Shown here piece by piece: positions 42,698-51,443 of a stretch of DNA of 64,000 bases (its first letter is position 1; each line of letters starts with the position of its first letter). Both the position numbers and the translations under genes were made by a program. The notes under the pieces were generated by a model. That model was not told where the DNA came from. It made no database searches and saw only the letters and a list, made by a program, of their open reading frames with translations. The stretch comes from Runella rosea. GTDB taxonomy: Bacteria > Bacteroidota > Bacteroidia > Cytophagales > Spirosomataceae. The DNA lies in assembly GCF_003325355.1 (NCBI RefSeq), contig NZ_CP030850.1, forward strand, positions 3,782,001 through 3,846,000. Direction: 5' to 3'.

Positions 42698-43468
42698 ATG
42701 ACATTCAGGATGAGCGAACCTTCGACCATCAATCAAAAAAACAGGCCGTTTGTTCGCTTTACCGGACATCCCACCCCGCACTATCACAAAGAAGAAACTG
42801 GTTTACTTAACTCTGTCGACTGCGTTATTTTTGGATTTTACGGCACCGAACTCCATCTTTTATTGCACCGTTTCCCTTACGAACCTTTGGTTGGGCATTG
42901 GGCGCTTTTGGGTGGTTTTGTGCACCCAGAAGAAAGCATTGACGACGCAGCGCGCAAAACCGTGGTAAAACTTACTGGCCTTCAGGATGTGTACATGGAA
43001 CAGGTATATACGTTTGGAGATGTGTATCGGGTTCCTACCGACCGGGTCATCACTACCTGCTACTACGCCCTTATTGAAGTAGAACCCACCCTCAATCAAC
43101 TCTCACACGAATACGGTGCCACTTGGCAACCGATTTCGAAGGTACTTCAGTTGGAATTGGTGTATGATCACTTTACGATGTTTGAGAAAGCACTGGAACA
43201 ACTTCGCCGAAAAGTGCGCTACCAACCCATTGGCTTTGAACTTTTACCCGAAAAATTCACCATGTTGGAGTTACGAAATCTCTACGAATCCATTCTAGGA
43301 CGTCCGCTCGACAAGCGTAATTTCAGCAAAAAAATCCTAAACATGAATTTGCTGGTTAAGCTCAAAGAAAAGCAAAAAGGCACTTCACGGCGAGGAGCGT
43401 ACTTTTTTCAGTTTGACGAAAAACGCTACCAAGAGCTGGTTTCTAAAGGTTTTTTGTTTGAAATATAA
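42698..43468 (+). CDS. NrtR-like transcriptional regulator with degenerate Nudix domain
   Basis: 256 residues from the ATG at 42698 (an ATG four codons later is also possible). The N-terminal part is a Nudix fold with GHWALLGGFVHPEESIDDAARK, but the catalytic REXXEE motif is KTVVKL, so hydrolase activity is not expected. The C-terminal winged-helix domain (about 165-256) contains FTMLELRNLYESILGRPLDKRNFSKKIL, typical of NrtR-type DNA-binding proteins. In Bacteroidota this family controls sugar (e.g. arabinose) or NAD genes, using the Nudix domain as ligand sensor. It is not next to any such target here. Confidence 0.88.
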   Translation: MTFRMSEPSTINQKNRPFVRFTGHPTPHYHKEETGLLNSVDCVIFGFYGTELHLLLHRFPYEPLVGHWALLGGFVHPEESIDDAARKTVVKLTGLQDVYMEQVYTFGDVYRVPTDRVITTCYYALIEVEPTLNQLSHEYGATWQPISKVLQLELVYDHFTMFEKALEQLRRKVRYQPIGFELLPEKFTMLELRNLYESILGRPLDKRNFSKKILNMNLLVKLKEKQKGTSRRGAYFFQFDEKRYQELVSKGFLFEI

Positions 43469-43471
43469 ACG

Positions 43472-43972
43472 CTACCGAAACAAGTTGCCCCAATTGTCAG
43501 ACATATCGTTTGTTTTGTCAAAACCTTCAACCCACGCAAGAAAAAGCAGTCGAAACTCCTCGATAGCGTCGCGAAGTACCTGAAGATAACGCACGTCTTT
43601 AAAACCAAGCATTTTCAGGCCCGAAGTTTGAGCCAGCAGGTTGCGCGCATGGATTTTGATTAATACCGCATTTTCCATACGCAGACTGTACAAATCTCCC
43701 CCTTCTGCCCCTGCAATTTTGGCACAAATGATACTCGCATCTTCAAACAACATACTGCGATAATGAGCGATAAACGCGTCATCGTCGTCAATTAATTCGA
43801 CAAGCGAATCCACAATATCGAAAATCTCCCGTGCTTTTTTCATAATCGGCAGGTTATCTACCCGCTCATTTTCCCGCTGAAATTCTCGCCGCGATTCTTC
43901 CGAATTGAAATCCTCCTCGTTAAATCCAAAATCCTCCTCGTCGTCATTGTCAAAATTATCCATGTTGGTCAT
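43472..43972 (-). CDS. Hypothetical protein with acidic N-terminus
   Basis: 166 residues. The first 40 are strongly acidic and probably disordered (DNFDNDDEEDFGFNEED). The rest is predicted as helices (about 45-160), with no motif I recognise and no signal peptide. The acidic tail may mediate contact with a basic partner. It is convergent with the NrtR-like gene, only 3 bases between the stops. Function unknown. Confidence 0.65.
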   Translation of the reverse strand: MTNMDNFDNDDEEDFGFNEEDFNSEESRREFQRENERVDNLPIMKKAREIFDIVDSLVELIDDDDAFIAHYRSMLFEDASIICAKIAGAEGGDLYSLRMENAVLIKIHARNLLAQTSGLKMLGFKDVRYLQVLRDAIEEFRLLFLAWVEGFDKTNDMSDNWGNLFR

Positions 43973-44067
43973 GATTTTATGGGCTGCAATTTCTAAAACT
44001 TTTGTTATGGAAGCAAAATGAAAGACTTTTTGTAAATTGAAAGCGTAAACTTTCCAATGCCCACTTT

Positions 44068-45825
44068 ATGAACAAATTTTTCATCAACTTACTGGCCGTA
44101 TGTATCGGCTTTTCTGCTTTTGGTCAAGAAGTAAGAGAAAACAAAGGCTTTTACCAGTTTCTCACCGACGACCCCAACCAAAAACCATTTTATTCAGACC
44201 GTCAGGGAGTTATCGCTTCCAATGGCATGGTGGCCACGGCTCATCCAGAAGCCTCAAGAGTGGGAGCCGAAATTTTAAAAAAGGGAGGCTCTGCCGCCGA
44301 CGCGGCCGTGGCGGTTCAGTTTGCACTGGCGGTAGTACACCCTTCAGCGGGCAACATCGGAGGGGGCGGTTTTTTTGTGTATCGTTCCAAAAAAGGCAAG
44401 AACTACACCCTTGATTTTCGCGAAAAAGCGCCCATCCAAGGCCACAAAGACATGTATTTGGATGCCCAAGGCAACGTAATCCCAGGGTTAAGCATGACAG
44501 GCCACCTAGCAAGCGGGGTTCCAGGCTCGGTAGACGGCATGGTGCAAATCCACGAAAAATTCTCAAAACTTTCTTGGGCTACCTTACTACAACCCGCCAT
44601 TGATTTGGCAGAAAAGGGCGTCATTCTTACCACTAAAGAAGCAACGGGTCTCAACCGCATCAAAGGCGATTTAGTAAAAATCAACGCAGATACTACGTAT
44701 TTTCGGCGGATGGATGGCCGCGATTGGCAAGCAGGTGATACACTTATTCAGGCAGATCTGGGAAAAACATTACGTCGGATTCAACAACACGGACGGGCTG
44801 GCTTTTATGAAGGTGAAACCGCGGATTTGCTCGTGGCCGAAATGCAGCGCGGCAAAGGGTTTATTTCGGCCGAAGACTTAAAACAATACCAAGCCGTTTG
44901 GCGTAAACCGCTCGTTGGCAAGTACAAAGACTACAAACTCATCACGATGCCGCCCGTTTCGAGTGGTGGCGTGGCTTTATTACAATTGATGAAACTGGTT
45001 GAACCTTATCCTCTCAAACGTTGGGGATGGCATTCAGACTCTACCCTTCAGGTCATGATTGAGGCCGAGCGTCGCGTTTATGCCGACCGTGCCAAGTTTT
45101 TGGGCGACCCTGATTTTGTGAAAGTACCCATCAAACAACTCATCGCTTCCAACTACCTGAAAAATCGCTGGAAAGATTTTGACTTTGCCAAAGCAACCGA
45201 TAGCAAGGCCATCAAAGGCGGCGACATTTCGGGCTATGAAAGCATGGAAACAACGCATTTTTCGATTGTTGATAATGAAGGCAACGCTGTTTCGGTAACG
45301 ACCACCCTTAACGGAGGCTACGGTAGCCGCGTGATTGTCAAAGGAGCGGGCTTTTTTATGAACAATGAAATGGACGATTTCAGCATCAAACCGGGCGTTC
45401 CTAACATGTTTGGGTTGATTGGCAATAAAGCCAACGCCATTGCTCCGGGCAAACGAATGTTATCTTCCATGACTCCCACGATTCTCGAAAAAGGCAAAAA
45501 ATTATACATGGTTGTCGGAACACCAGGCGGGTCAACCATCATCACATCAGTCTTTCAAACCATCCTGAATGTAGTAGAGCATGGCATGACCATGCAGCAG
45601 GCCGTAAACGCGTATAAGTTTCACCATCAGTGGCTTCCCGACAAAACCACGTTTGAAAACGGAGCTTTTACGGATGGTGTTCTGCAACGGTTGCTCTCAA
45701 AATCATACATTCTTGAAATGCAACGCAACACCATCGGTCGCATGGACTGCATTTTGGTACTGCCCGACGGTCGCCTCGAAGGTGGCTCTGACCCCCGGGG
45801 CGATGATACGAGTGTTGGCTACTAA
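44068..45825 (+). CDS. ggt: Gamma-glutamyltransferase
   Basis: 585 residues. A signal peptide ends near FGQ at 20. The precursor is cleaved before the catalytic threonine, here Thr395 in ETTHFSIVDNEGNAVSVT. GSAADAAVAVQFALAVVHPSAGNIGGGGF near the start and the lid and glycine region PGKRMLSSMTPTI also match. It hydrolyses glutathione and transfers its gamma-glutamyl group in the periplasm. An alpha/beta hydrolase gene begins 9 bases after the stop. Confidence 0.95.
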   Translation: MNKFFINLLAVCIGFSAFGQEVRENKGFYQFLTDDPNQKPFYSDRQGVIASNGMVATAHPEASRVGAEILKKGGSAADAAVAVQFALAVVHPSAGNIGGGGFFVYRSKKGKNYTLDFREKAPIQGHKDMYLDAQGNVIPGLSMTGHLASGVPGSVDGMVQIHEKFSKLSWATLLQPAIDLAEKGVILTTKEATGLNRIKGDLVKINADTTYFRRMDGRDWQAGDTLIQADLGKTLRRIQQHGRAGFYEGETADLLVAEMQRGKGFISAEDLKQYQAVWRKPLVGKYKDYKLITMPPVSSGGVALLQLMKLVEPYPLKRWGWHSDSTLQVMIEAERRVYADRAKFLGDPDFVKVPIKQLIASNYLKNRWKDFDFAKATDSKAIKGGDISGYESMETTHFSIVDNEGNAVSVTTTLNGGYGSRVIVKGAGFFMNNEMDDFSIKPGVPNMFGLIGNKANAIAPGKRMLSSMTPTILEKGKKLYMVVGTPGGSTIITSVFQTILNVVEHGMTMQQAVNAYKFHHQWLPDKTTFENGAFTDGVLQRLLSKSYILEMQRNTIGRMDCILVLPDGRLEGGSDPRGDDTSVGY

Positions 45826-45834
45826 ATCCTTCAA

Positions 45835-46626
45835 ATGCGCCTCCATTATCAAACCTACGGCGATGGCCCACGGCCTATTTTGGCATTTCATGGCATAGGA
45901 CAAGACCATCGCTGTTTTTTGCCTTTGGTCAATGCCTTGAAGAAACAGTACACGTTTTACCTTTTTGATTTACCATTTCACGGAAAAAGCCCCGCCATGG
46001 ATACCGAAAAACTGTCCATGGCGGAGTGGCAAGATACGATAGAAGTCTTTTTGGCTGAAAACCACTTGCAAACTTTTTCGGTATTAGGCTTTAGCATGGG
46101 AGGGAAATTTGCCTTGGCTACGCTACAACTATTCCCAAACCAGATTATCTCCTGCTGGCTATTGGCTCCCGATGGAATTACCGAAAGCCCGTGGTATCGG
46201 TTGGCTACGCGATTTTGGCTAACAAAAAAACTCTTTAAATTCGTTGTTGGGAATGTCGAACATTTTAAAAAGTTGGCTTACCCATTTCTGAAATTAGGGT
46301 TGGTGGAGAAGAGCGCAGTAAAATTTGCCCAGTCCACGCTTGCCACTGCCACCCAACGCGAGCGCATTTACCGCTCATGGGTAGGCTTCAGCACCATCCA
46401 GCCCGATATACCCGCAGTAGCGAGTATCATTCTCAAATACAAAATTGATTTAAAGCTATTTTTGGGGCGTTTTGATGCGGTATTACCCGCGTCTTACGTG
46501 CAGCCTTTAATAAAACGCCTGCCAAATTCAACGCCAATTATTCTAAAAACGGGGCATCACCGTTTGATTGAAAAAGTAGCGGAGTGGTTCGTTCAAAACC
46601 CTCCTTTTACGACCCAAAGCCCGTAA
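45835..46626 (+). CDS. Alpha/beta hydrolase
   Basis: 263 residues, cytoplasmic. The oxyanion region is AFHGIGQDHRC, the nucleophile Ser lies in GFSMGGKFAL, Asp in FLGRFDAVLP and His in KTGHHRLI. The catalytic triad of the fold is complete. The substrate class (ester, lactone or haloacid) cannot be told. It follows ggt by 9 bases and should be in the same transcript, suggesting a peptide or small-molecule degradation link that is not proven. Confidence 0.88.
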   Translation: MRLHYQTYGDGPRPILAFHGIGQDHRCFLPLVNALKKQYTFYLFDLPFHGKSPAMDTEKLSMAEWQDTIEVFLAENHLQTFSVLGFSMGGKFALATLQLFPNQIISCWLLAPDGITESPWYRLATRFWLTKKLFKFVVGNVEHFKKLAYPFLKLGLVEKSAVKFAQSTLATATQRERIYRSWVGFSTIQPDIPAVASIILKYKIDLKLFLGRFDAVLPASYVQPLIKRLPNSTPIILKTGHHRLIEKVAEWFVQNPPFTTQSP

Positions 46627-46637
46627 TCATTCCAAGT

Positions 46638-47300
46638 CTACCGTTTAACAAATACTCGGATAAGGCCAATCACAGAGACAATCACTAGAATGATCACTAC
46701 CACCCGGCTAGTTATATTTTCGTTGGGATTTTCAATCAATTGACGTAATCCTTTTGCTTCGAGTCCGACCCAAACTGCCAACGCCGTGCGGGGAATCATG
46801 CCAAGGAAACCGCCCAAAATGACGTTGGAAAAGCGTATTTTCAATAGCGAGAATATAAGATTGGTCAACGCAAACGGAACAACGGGGGAGAGTTTGGTAA
46901 AAAAAACGAACTGTAATTCATCTTTCTGAATACGATTCAGCAGCGAAGCTACCCGGGGGAAATGCGAAAGATAACGCAGTAACACCTCACCATTCAAACG
47001 TTTGGTGATCTCGTACACGAGGGCAATGGCCGCTAGATTGAGCAAAATCAACGGAACCAATGCCCACCATCCCAAAAAATAGCCAAAGGCAAAAGCCAGC
47101 AAAGTAGGCGGAATTAATGCCAAAGCACAAGCCAAGGCACATACAACACTCACAACTGCCCAATCCTGTAGATTAAAACTTTCAATAAGAGCTTCATTTC
47201 TGATAATCCAAGCTCCTAATATCGAACTCGTGATGAAGGGCAATACTGTTAAAAAAAAAGCCGAGAGACTCGGCAGTAAAGGTGTTTTTTGTGTTGACAT
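46638..47300 (-). CDS. TVP38/TMEM64 family (VTT-domain) membrane protein
   Basis: 220 residues from the ATG at 47300; the longer frame starts at a non-ATG codon. It has five to six membrane helices and the VTT pattern FAFGYFLGWWALVPLILLNLAAIALVYEITKRL, then FVFFTKLSPVVPFALTNLIFSLLKIRF with the conserved re-entrant loop. DedA/VTT proteins act in lipid carrier flipping or proton-coupled transport. It is convergent with the hydrolase gene and follows dnaN on the same strand, after a hairpin. Confidence 0.85.
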   Translation of the reverse strand: MSTQKTPLLPSLSAFFLTVLPFITSSILGAWIIRNEALIESFNLQDWAVVSVVCALACALALIPPTLLAFAFGYFLGWWALVPLILLNLAAIALVYEITKRLNGEVLLRYLSHFPRVASLLNRIQKDELQFVFFTKLSPVVPFALTNLIFSLLKIRFSNVILGGFLGMIPRTALAVWVGLEAKGLRQLIENPNENITSRVVVIILVIVSVIGLIRVFVKR

Positions 47301-47316
47301 GGCCCGTAAGCTACTT

Positions 47317-47365
47317 AAGAGTTGAAGGTTAGAAAACACGCTAGGCTCCCTAACCTTTAACTCTT
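47317..47365. repeat. Inverted repeat between dnaN and the VTT gene
   Basis: AAGAGTTGAAGGTTAG and CTAACCTTTAACTCTT pair with one mismatch around a 17-base loop. It separates the dnaN stop from the next gene's start on the same strand and may end or weaken the transcript. The AGTTGAAGGTTAG word resembles intergenic short-repeat debris. Confidence 0.5.
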
Positions 47366-47376
47366 ATTGTTGTTTA

Positions 47377-48504
47377 TTAAGCATAGGTATTCAACATCAC
47401 GGGCATGACCAGCATCAGAATATCCTCATCATCTTCTTTCTCCAACGGCACCACAAGCCCTGCGCGATTAGGTGCCGACAACTCAAATGATAACGTACTT
47501 GTATCTAAGTTATTCAGCATTTCAATTAAGAACTTGGCGTTGAACCCAATCTCCATTTCATCTCCGTTGTATTCACACAACAGGCGCTCATTGGCTTCAT
47601 TAGAATAATCTAAATCTTCGGCCGAAATAACAAGTTGGTTTGGTGGCGTCAGTTTCAATCGAATTTGGTGCGTAGTCCGGTTTGAGTAAATCGAAATACG
47701 ACGCAACGAATTCAGGACCTCACCACGACTGATGGTCAACACGTTTGGATTATTGGTTGGAATCGCGTTTTCGTAATCAGGAAAGCGCTCATCAATCAAC
47801 CGGCAAATCATCCGAATATTGGCAAAACTAAAAAAAGCGTTGGCTTGGCTAAATTCCGCTTTGACGGGTACACTTTCCGAAGGGAGCGAAGTTTTCAACA
47901 GGTTCAACGCTTTCCGTGGAATAATCATGGTGGTATCGACCAACGATTTTACATCATATCGACGATAGCGAATGAGCCGGTGGCCGTCGGTGGCTACAAA
48001 CGTGGCGTAATCAGCGCCAAGTTGCAAAAATACCCCTGTCATAGCAGGACGCAGCTCATCGGTACTGGTCGCAAAGAGCGTATTGGCAATGGCATTTGAA
48101 AGGGCATGAGAGGATAACTCAACCGAAAATGCCCGATTGACCGAAGGTATCTTTGGAAAGTCGATAGGATTCTCTCCCGAAAGTTTATAGCGACCATTGT
48201 CAGAGATAATTTCAATGCCAAAGGTATCACCATCTATGTTGAGCGTAATCGGCTGCTCTGGCAAGCCACGCAGGGTATCTAAAAGCAGTTTGGCAGGAAT
48301 CGCAATCGCTCCTTTATCAGATGACTCCACTGGTAATTCCGTTACCATCACCGTCTGCAAATCAGACGCTGTAACAGTAAGCAGGTTGTTATCTAGCTGA
48401 AAAAGAAAATTTTCGAGAATAGGAACAATCGGATTAGTGGAAACGACGCCGTTAATCGCTGCGAGTTGTTTAAGCAAAACCGACGACGATACAGTAAATT
48501 TCAT
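47377..48504 (-). CDS. dnaN: DNA polymerase III beta subunit (sliding clamp)
   Basis: 375 residues, normal size, with three clamp folds. The N-terminus MKFTVSSSVLLKQLAAINGVV and the C-terminal VMPVML motif are diagnostic; the hydrophobic partner cleft residues lie around PVMLNTY. It forms a ring dimer that holds the polymerase on DNA. The gene is not next to dnaA, recF or gyrB, so this is not a classical origin neighbourhood. Confidence 0.97.
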   Translation of the reverse strand: MKFTVSSSVLLKQLAAINGVVSTNPIVPILENFLFQLDNNLLTVTASDLQTVMVTELPVESSDKGAIAIPAKLLLDTLRGLPEQPITLNIDGDTFGIEIISDNGRYKLSGENPIDFPKIPSVNRAFSVELSSHALSNAIANTLFATSTDELRPAMTGVFLQLGADYATFVATDGHRLIRYRRYDVKSLVDTTMIIPRKALNLLKTSLPSESVPVKAEFSQANAFFSFANIRMICRLIDERFPDYENAIPTNNPNVLTISRGEVLNSLRRISIYSNRTTHQIRLKLTPPNQLVISAEDLDYSNEANERLLCEYNGDEMEIGFNAKFLIEMLNNLDTSTLSFELSAPNRAGLVVPLEKEDDEDILMLVMPVMLNTYA

Positions 48505-48538
48505 AGCTAGGAAAATATTTATTTGTTAACAAATTTAG

Positions 48539-48546
48539 CAAAGATA
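48539..48546 (-). promoter_or_regulatory. Candidate -7 element for dnaN
   Basis: TATCTTTG on the minus strand fits TAnnTTTG, 35 bases ahead of the ATG. No TTTG at a standard -33 distance. Confidence 0.3.
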
Positions 48547-48560
48547 CGGCTAAAGTCAAA

Positions 48561-49643
48561 CTATTTATGCCGGATTGTCCTATCTCTCAGGTAGAAATCT
48601 ACCAAGACCAACGCGGCCATGGCTTCCACGATGGGCACTGCTCTTGGCAACACACACGGGTCGTGCCTTCCCTTGCCCTGTACCAAAATTTTCTCTCCTT
48701 CACGGTTGACACTTTCTTGCTCCTGCATGATGGTCGCTACGGGCTTAAAAGCCACGTTAAAGAAAATATCTTCGCCGTTCGAAATTCCGCCCTGAATCCC
48801 TCCTGAGTGATTGGTACGGGTACGTACTCTGCCGTCCTCGTCGGTGTAAAAAGCATCGTTGTGTTCAGAGCCCAGCAATTCTACGCCCGCAAACCCACTC
48901 CCGTATTCAAATCCTTTGACGGCATTGATGCTAAGCATTGCTTTCCCAAGCTCTGCATGAAGTTTATCAAATACTGGCTCGCCCCATCCTACTGGAACAC
49001 CTTTAAGCACACAGCTTACAATACCACCGATGGAGTCGCCCTGCTTGCGAATAGCATCAATAAAATCAAACATCTCCTGTGCCATCACTGGGTCGGGACA
49101 ACGAACGGCGTTTGAGTCGGTCAGTGATAAATCGAGTTCGTGATATTCTTTCTCCAATTTCAACTTTCCAACCTGCGAAACATACCCCTGCACCGTTACA
49201 CCGAGGTCAGCAAGTACTAGTTTTGCCAAGGCTCCCGCAGCGACTCTGGCCGCCGTTTCGCGGGCTGAACTACGCCCTCCGCCCCGATAATCTCGAACCC
49301 CATACTTGGTTTGATAGGTAAAATCTGCATGCGACGGCCGATATTGGTCGGCAATGTGTGAATAATCCTTACTGCGCTGATCTTCGTTCCAAATCACCAT
49401 TGAGATGGGTGTACCAGTTGTCTTTTCTTCAAAAACCCCTGATAAAACCTGCACCGTATCAGCCTCGCGGCGTTGGGTTGTGATACGCGATTGACCAGGT
49501 TTGCGACGATCTAATTCCTGCTGAATAAATGCCAAATCAAACGTTACGCCCGCAGGGCATCCTTCTACTACTACCCCAATGGCCGCGCCGTGTGATTCGC
49601 CGAAGGTGGCTATTTTAAATATTTTTCCGTACGTACTGCTCAT
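48561..49643 (-). CDS. aroC: Chorismate synthase
   Basis: 360 residues, typical length. The signatures [20 protein letters not shown], the RxxGxR-like [15 protein letters not shown] and [16 protein letters not shown] are all present; FMN-binding residues lie in these. It makes chorismate from EPSP, the last step of the shikimate pathway. Its start codon overlaps the stop of the BatD-like gene as TAATG, so the two are translationally coupled, although the functions differ. Confidence 0.97.
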   Translation of the reverse strand: MSSTYGKIFKIATFGESHGAAIGVVVEGCPAGVTFDLAFIQQELDRRKPGQSRITTQRREADTVQVLSGVFEEKTTGTPISMVIWNEDQRSKDYSHIADQYRPSHADFTYQTKYGVRDYRGGGRSSARETAARVAAGALAKLVLADLGVTVQGYVSQVGKLKLEKEYHELDLSLTDSNAVRCPDPVMAQEMFDFIDAIRKQGDSIGGIVSCVLKGVPVGWGEPVFDKLHAELGKAMLSINAVKGFEYGSGFAGVELLGSEHNDAFYTDEDGRVRTRTNHSGGIQGGISNGEDIFFNVAFKPVATIMQEQESVNREGEKILVQGKGRHDPCVLPRAVPIVEAMAALVLVDFYLRDRTIRHK

Positions 49644-51058
49644 TATTTTCTAAACATAAAAATCATTACAATCAACATTATTACAATTAAGATGTTGGCA
49701 ATATTGCGAATAATGGTCTGGTAATCAACCACTGGTTTCATACTGTCCCATTGCTCTATGCCATTATAAACCGACTCGGCATCTGAAGTCAACAATTGTG
49801 TATTCTGCACATTTTCTCCAACAATCGCCAGATTCAGTGTTGAACGCAGCGTATCATATCTTTGCTTCTGCGGGTTAAAATAGACCCAAAACACCAAATT
49901 GTTTAAGGAAAAATTACCGCTTTGTTTTGGAATCACCTGATACTGGAACGTTTTTGCCCCAGAAATTCTGTTTTTTTGTCGCACTATATTATTTTCTATA
50001 TCAGGCGGGTATACATCAAATAATGCCATATTCGTAAAAGTTGGTTCACGAATGGATTGAATATTTCCTTCGCCCACGATACTGAAATTATACCGATAAC
50101 TGTTTCCCGTTTTAAGTTGACTACTGTTAATTCTTTCCTCTAACCTAAAATTTCCAACGATGACCTGATTTCCCAAGGGATGAGGTGGGAGACTCATGAT
50201 TTCTATCGTGAGCGGTTTGGATGCATAGGTTTTTAACGCTACCACATCTTTTCCTTCTTCCGACTTCGTTATCATTTTCATCATCCAGCCCACGGAAGGA
50301 AGTCTAATGGATTGGTTATTTAGAGGAAAAAATGAAGCTTGATAAATCCGATACTCCGTAAATCGTTTTCCATTAATGGTTATCGGAATGTCAGGAATTT
50401 CCTGAATACCGAAATTCTCTTCCCAACAGTTGGCGGGCTTAAGTAGTTTGAGCACTTTTTCCAACTGCTTTTCTACTTCATAAAAATCCATTTCTGCGGC
50501 ATTGTTCTCAGAAACGAGTAAGGAAAGCCGCAAATTAAAGCCCTGTTGCACATATACCCGCTTTTTATCTACACTAACTGCCAAAAATACTCCTTGTGAA
50601 GCCTCTTTTTCCAATTCTGCACTTATTTCAGCCGATTCTTGGGATATTTCTTCCGTCTCTTCCTCAGTGGCAGATTCCACCGTCACGGTAGTCCCCTCGG
50701 AGCGCAGGATTTGTTTATTTACTAAAATTTCTAGTGAGCCTATTGTGAACGTACCTGTTTTTACCGGGTAATAATTTTGTGAGATGGTGTAAGTCACGAT
50801 GGTTTTTCCACCTACTTGATTTGTAAGGCTTGACCGCGAACTTTCTCGTTTTTGAAAATTTTTGATATTATCAGGGAATGAAATCAATGGCACCTGTTCA
50901 AGACCCGTTACTTTGACTGATATGGTAAAAGGCTCCTGTACGTTAATTTTTGTACCGCTAAATTCAATCTCAAAGGGGTTTTCAGCCACCTGCGACTGAG
51001 CTATGGATATAGTCCAAAAAAAAATCAAAAAAAGTATATATCTGTTTTCTTTTTTCAT
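49643..51058 (-). CDS. batD: BatD-like protein, oxygen tolerance family
   Basis: 471 residues from the ATG at 51058, which gives a signal peptide ending in AQSQ. BatD hallmarks: the early [21 protein letters not shown], the beta-sandwich repeats [14 protein letters not shown] and [14 protein letters not shown], and one C-terminal membrane helix ([13 protein letters not shown]). It sits in the inner membrane facing the periplasm. The usual partners batA, batB, batC and moxR are absent here. It ends in TAATG coupling to aroC. A divergent BatD paralog with another role is possible. Confidence 0.82.
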   Translation of the reverse strand: MKKENRYILFLIFFWTISIAQSQVAENPFEIEFSGTKINVQEPFTISVKVTGLEQVPLISFPDNIKNFQKRESSRSSLTNQVGGKTIVTYTISQNYYPVKTGTFTIGSLEILVNKQILRSEGTTVTVESATEEETEEISQESAEISAELEKEASQGVFLAVSVDKKRVYVQQGFNLRLSLLVSENNAAEMDFYEVEKQLEKVLKLLKPANCWEENFGIQEIPDIPITINGKRFTEYRIYQASFFPLNNQSIRLPSVGWMMKMITKSEEGKDVVALKTYASKPLTIEIMSLPPHPLGNQVIVGNFRLEERINSSQLKTGNSYRYNFSIVGEGNIQSIREPTFTNMALFDVYPPDIENNIVRQKNRISGAKTFQYQVIPKQSGNFSLNNLVFWVYFNPQKQRYDTLRSTLNLAIVGENVQNTQLLTSDAESVYNGIEQWDSMKPVVDYQTIIRNIANILIVIMLIVMIFMFRK

Positions 51059-51072
51059 CGTTATATTTAATG

Positions 51073-51080
51073 CAAAATTA
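51073..51080 (-). promoter_or_regulatory. Candidate -7 element for the batD-aroC unit
   Basis: TAATTTTG on the minus strand fits TAnnTTTG, 15 bases ahead of the chosen ATG. No -33 match, so weak. Confidence 0.25.
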
Positions 51081-51171
51081 ACAGACTCGTACGACATAAT
51101 ACCTACACCCAGTTCGTTAATTTACCAAAGGTCCATCCTCTTATCCATTTCTTTAAAATTATGAATCTACT

Positions 51172-51378
51172 ATGGCGACTATGTTAGAGTTTATTAAGAC
51201 TGTGCTTGTGAAAGTAAGTTTTGACAAAAAGCTGTTTGAAAAAGAGTTGCGCAAGGCACTGAAGGTATTATTGCCCGAAGATGTAAAACGGCTTAAAACG
51301 TGGTGTTACGAACATTTTAATGAAAAATACCACGTTGTATTAAATCAGTATTTTAGTAGACATCAATTGGCCCTTTAG
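51172..51378 (+). CDS. Small hypothetical protein
   Basis: 68 residues, basic and helical, no signal peptide. The ATG at 51172 is backed by an AT-rich leader and a bidirectional terminator follows 20 bases after the stop, which supports a real small gene. The segment KKLFEKELRKALKVLLPEDVKRLKTW looks like an amphipathic helix pair. No family recognised; DNA, RNA or protein binding all remain open. Confidence 0.6.
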   Translation: MATMLEFIKTVLVKVSFDKKLFEKELRKALKVLLPEDVKRLKTWCYEHFNEKYHVVLNQYFSRHQLAL

Positions 51379-51397
51379 TTTTTAAGCGCCACAAAAA

Positions 51398-51430
51398 AGC
51401 CCCTCGTGATCGACACGAGAGGCTTTTTTT
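51398..51430. terminator. Bidirectional terminator between the 51172 gene and the TPR gene
   Basis: AGCCCCTCGTG and CACGAGAGGCT form a stem with one bulged C and an ATCGA loop, flanked by A residues on the left and T residues on the right. It ends both convergent transcripts. Confidence 0.85.
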
Positions 51431-51443
51431 ATACATAAGGGTT

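Noticed and set aside
47377-48546. Possible replication origin near dnaN
   Set aside because: No dnaA gene, no cluster of DnaA boxes and no DUE-like segment was seen; rpmH/rnpA are also 17 kb away.
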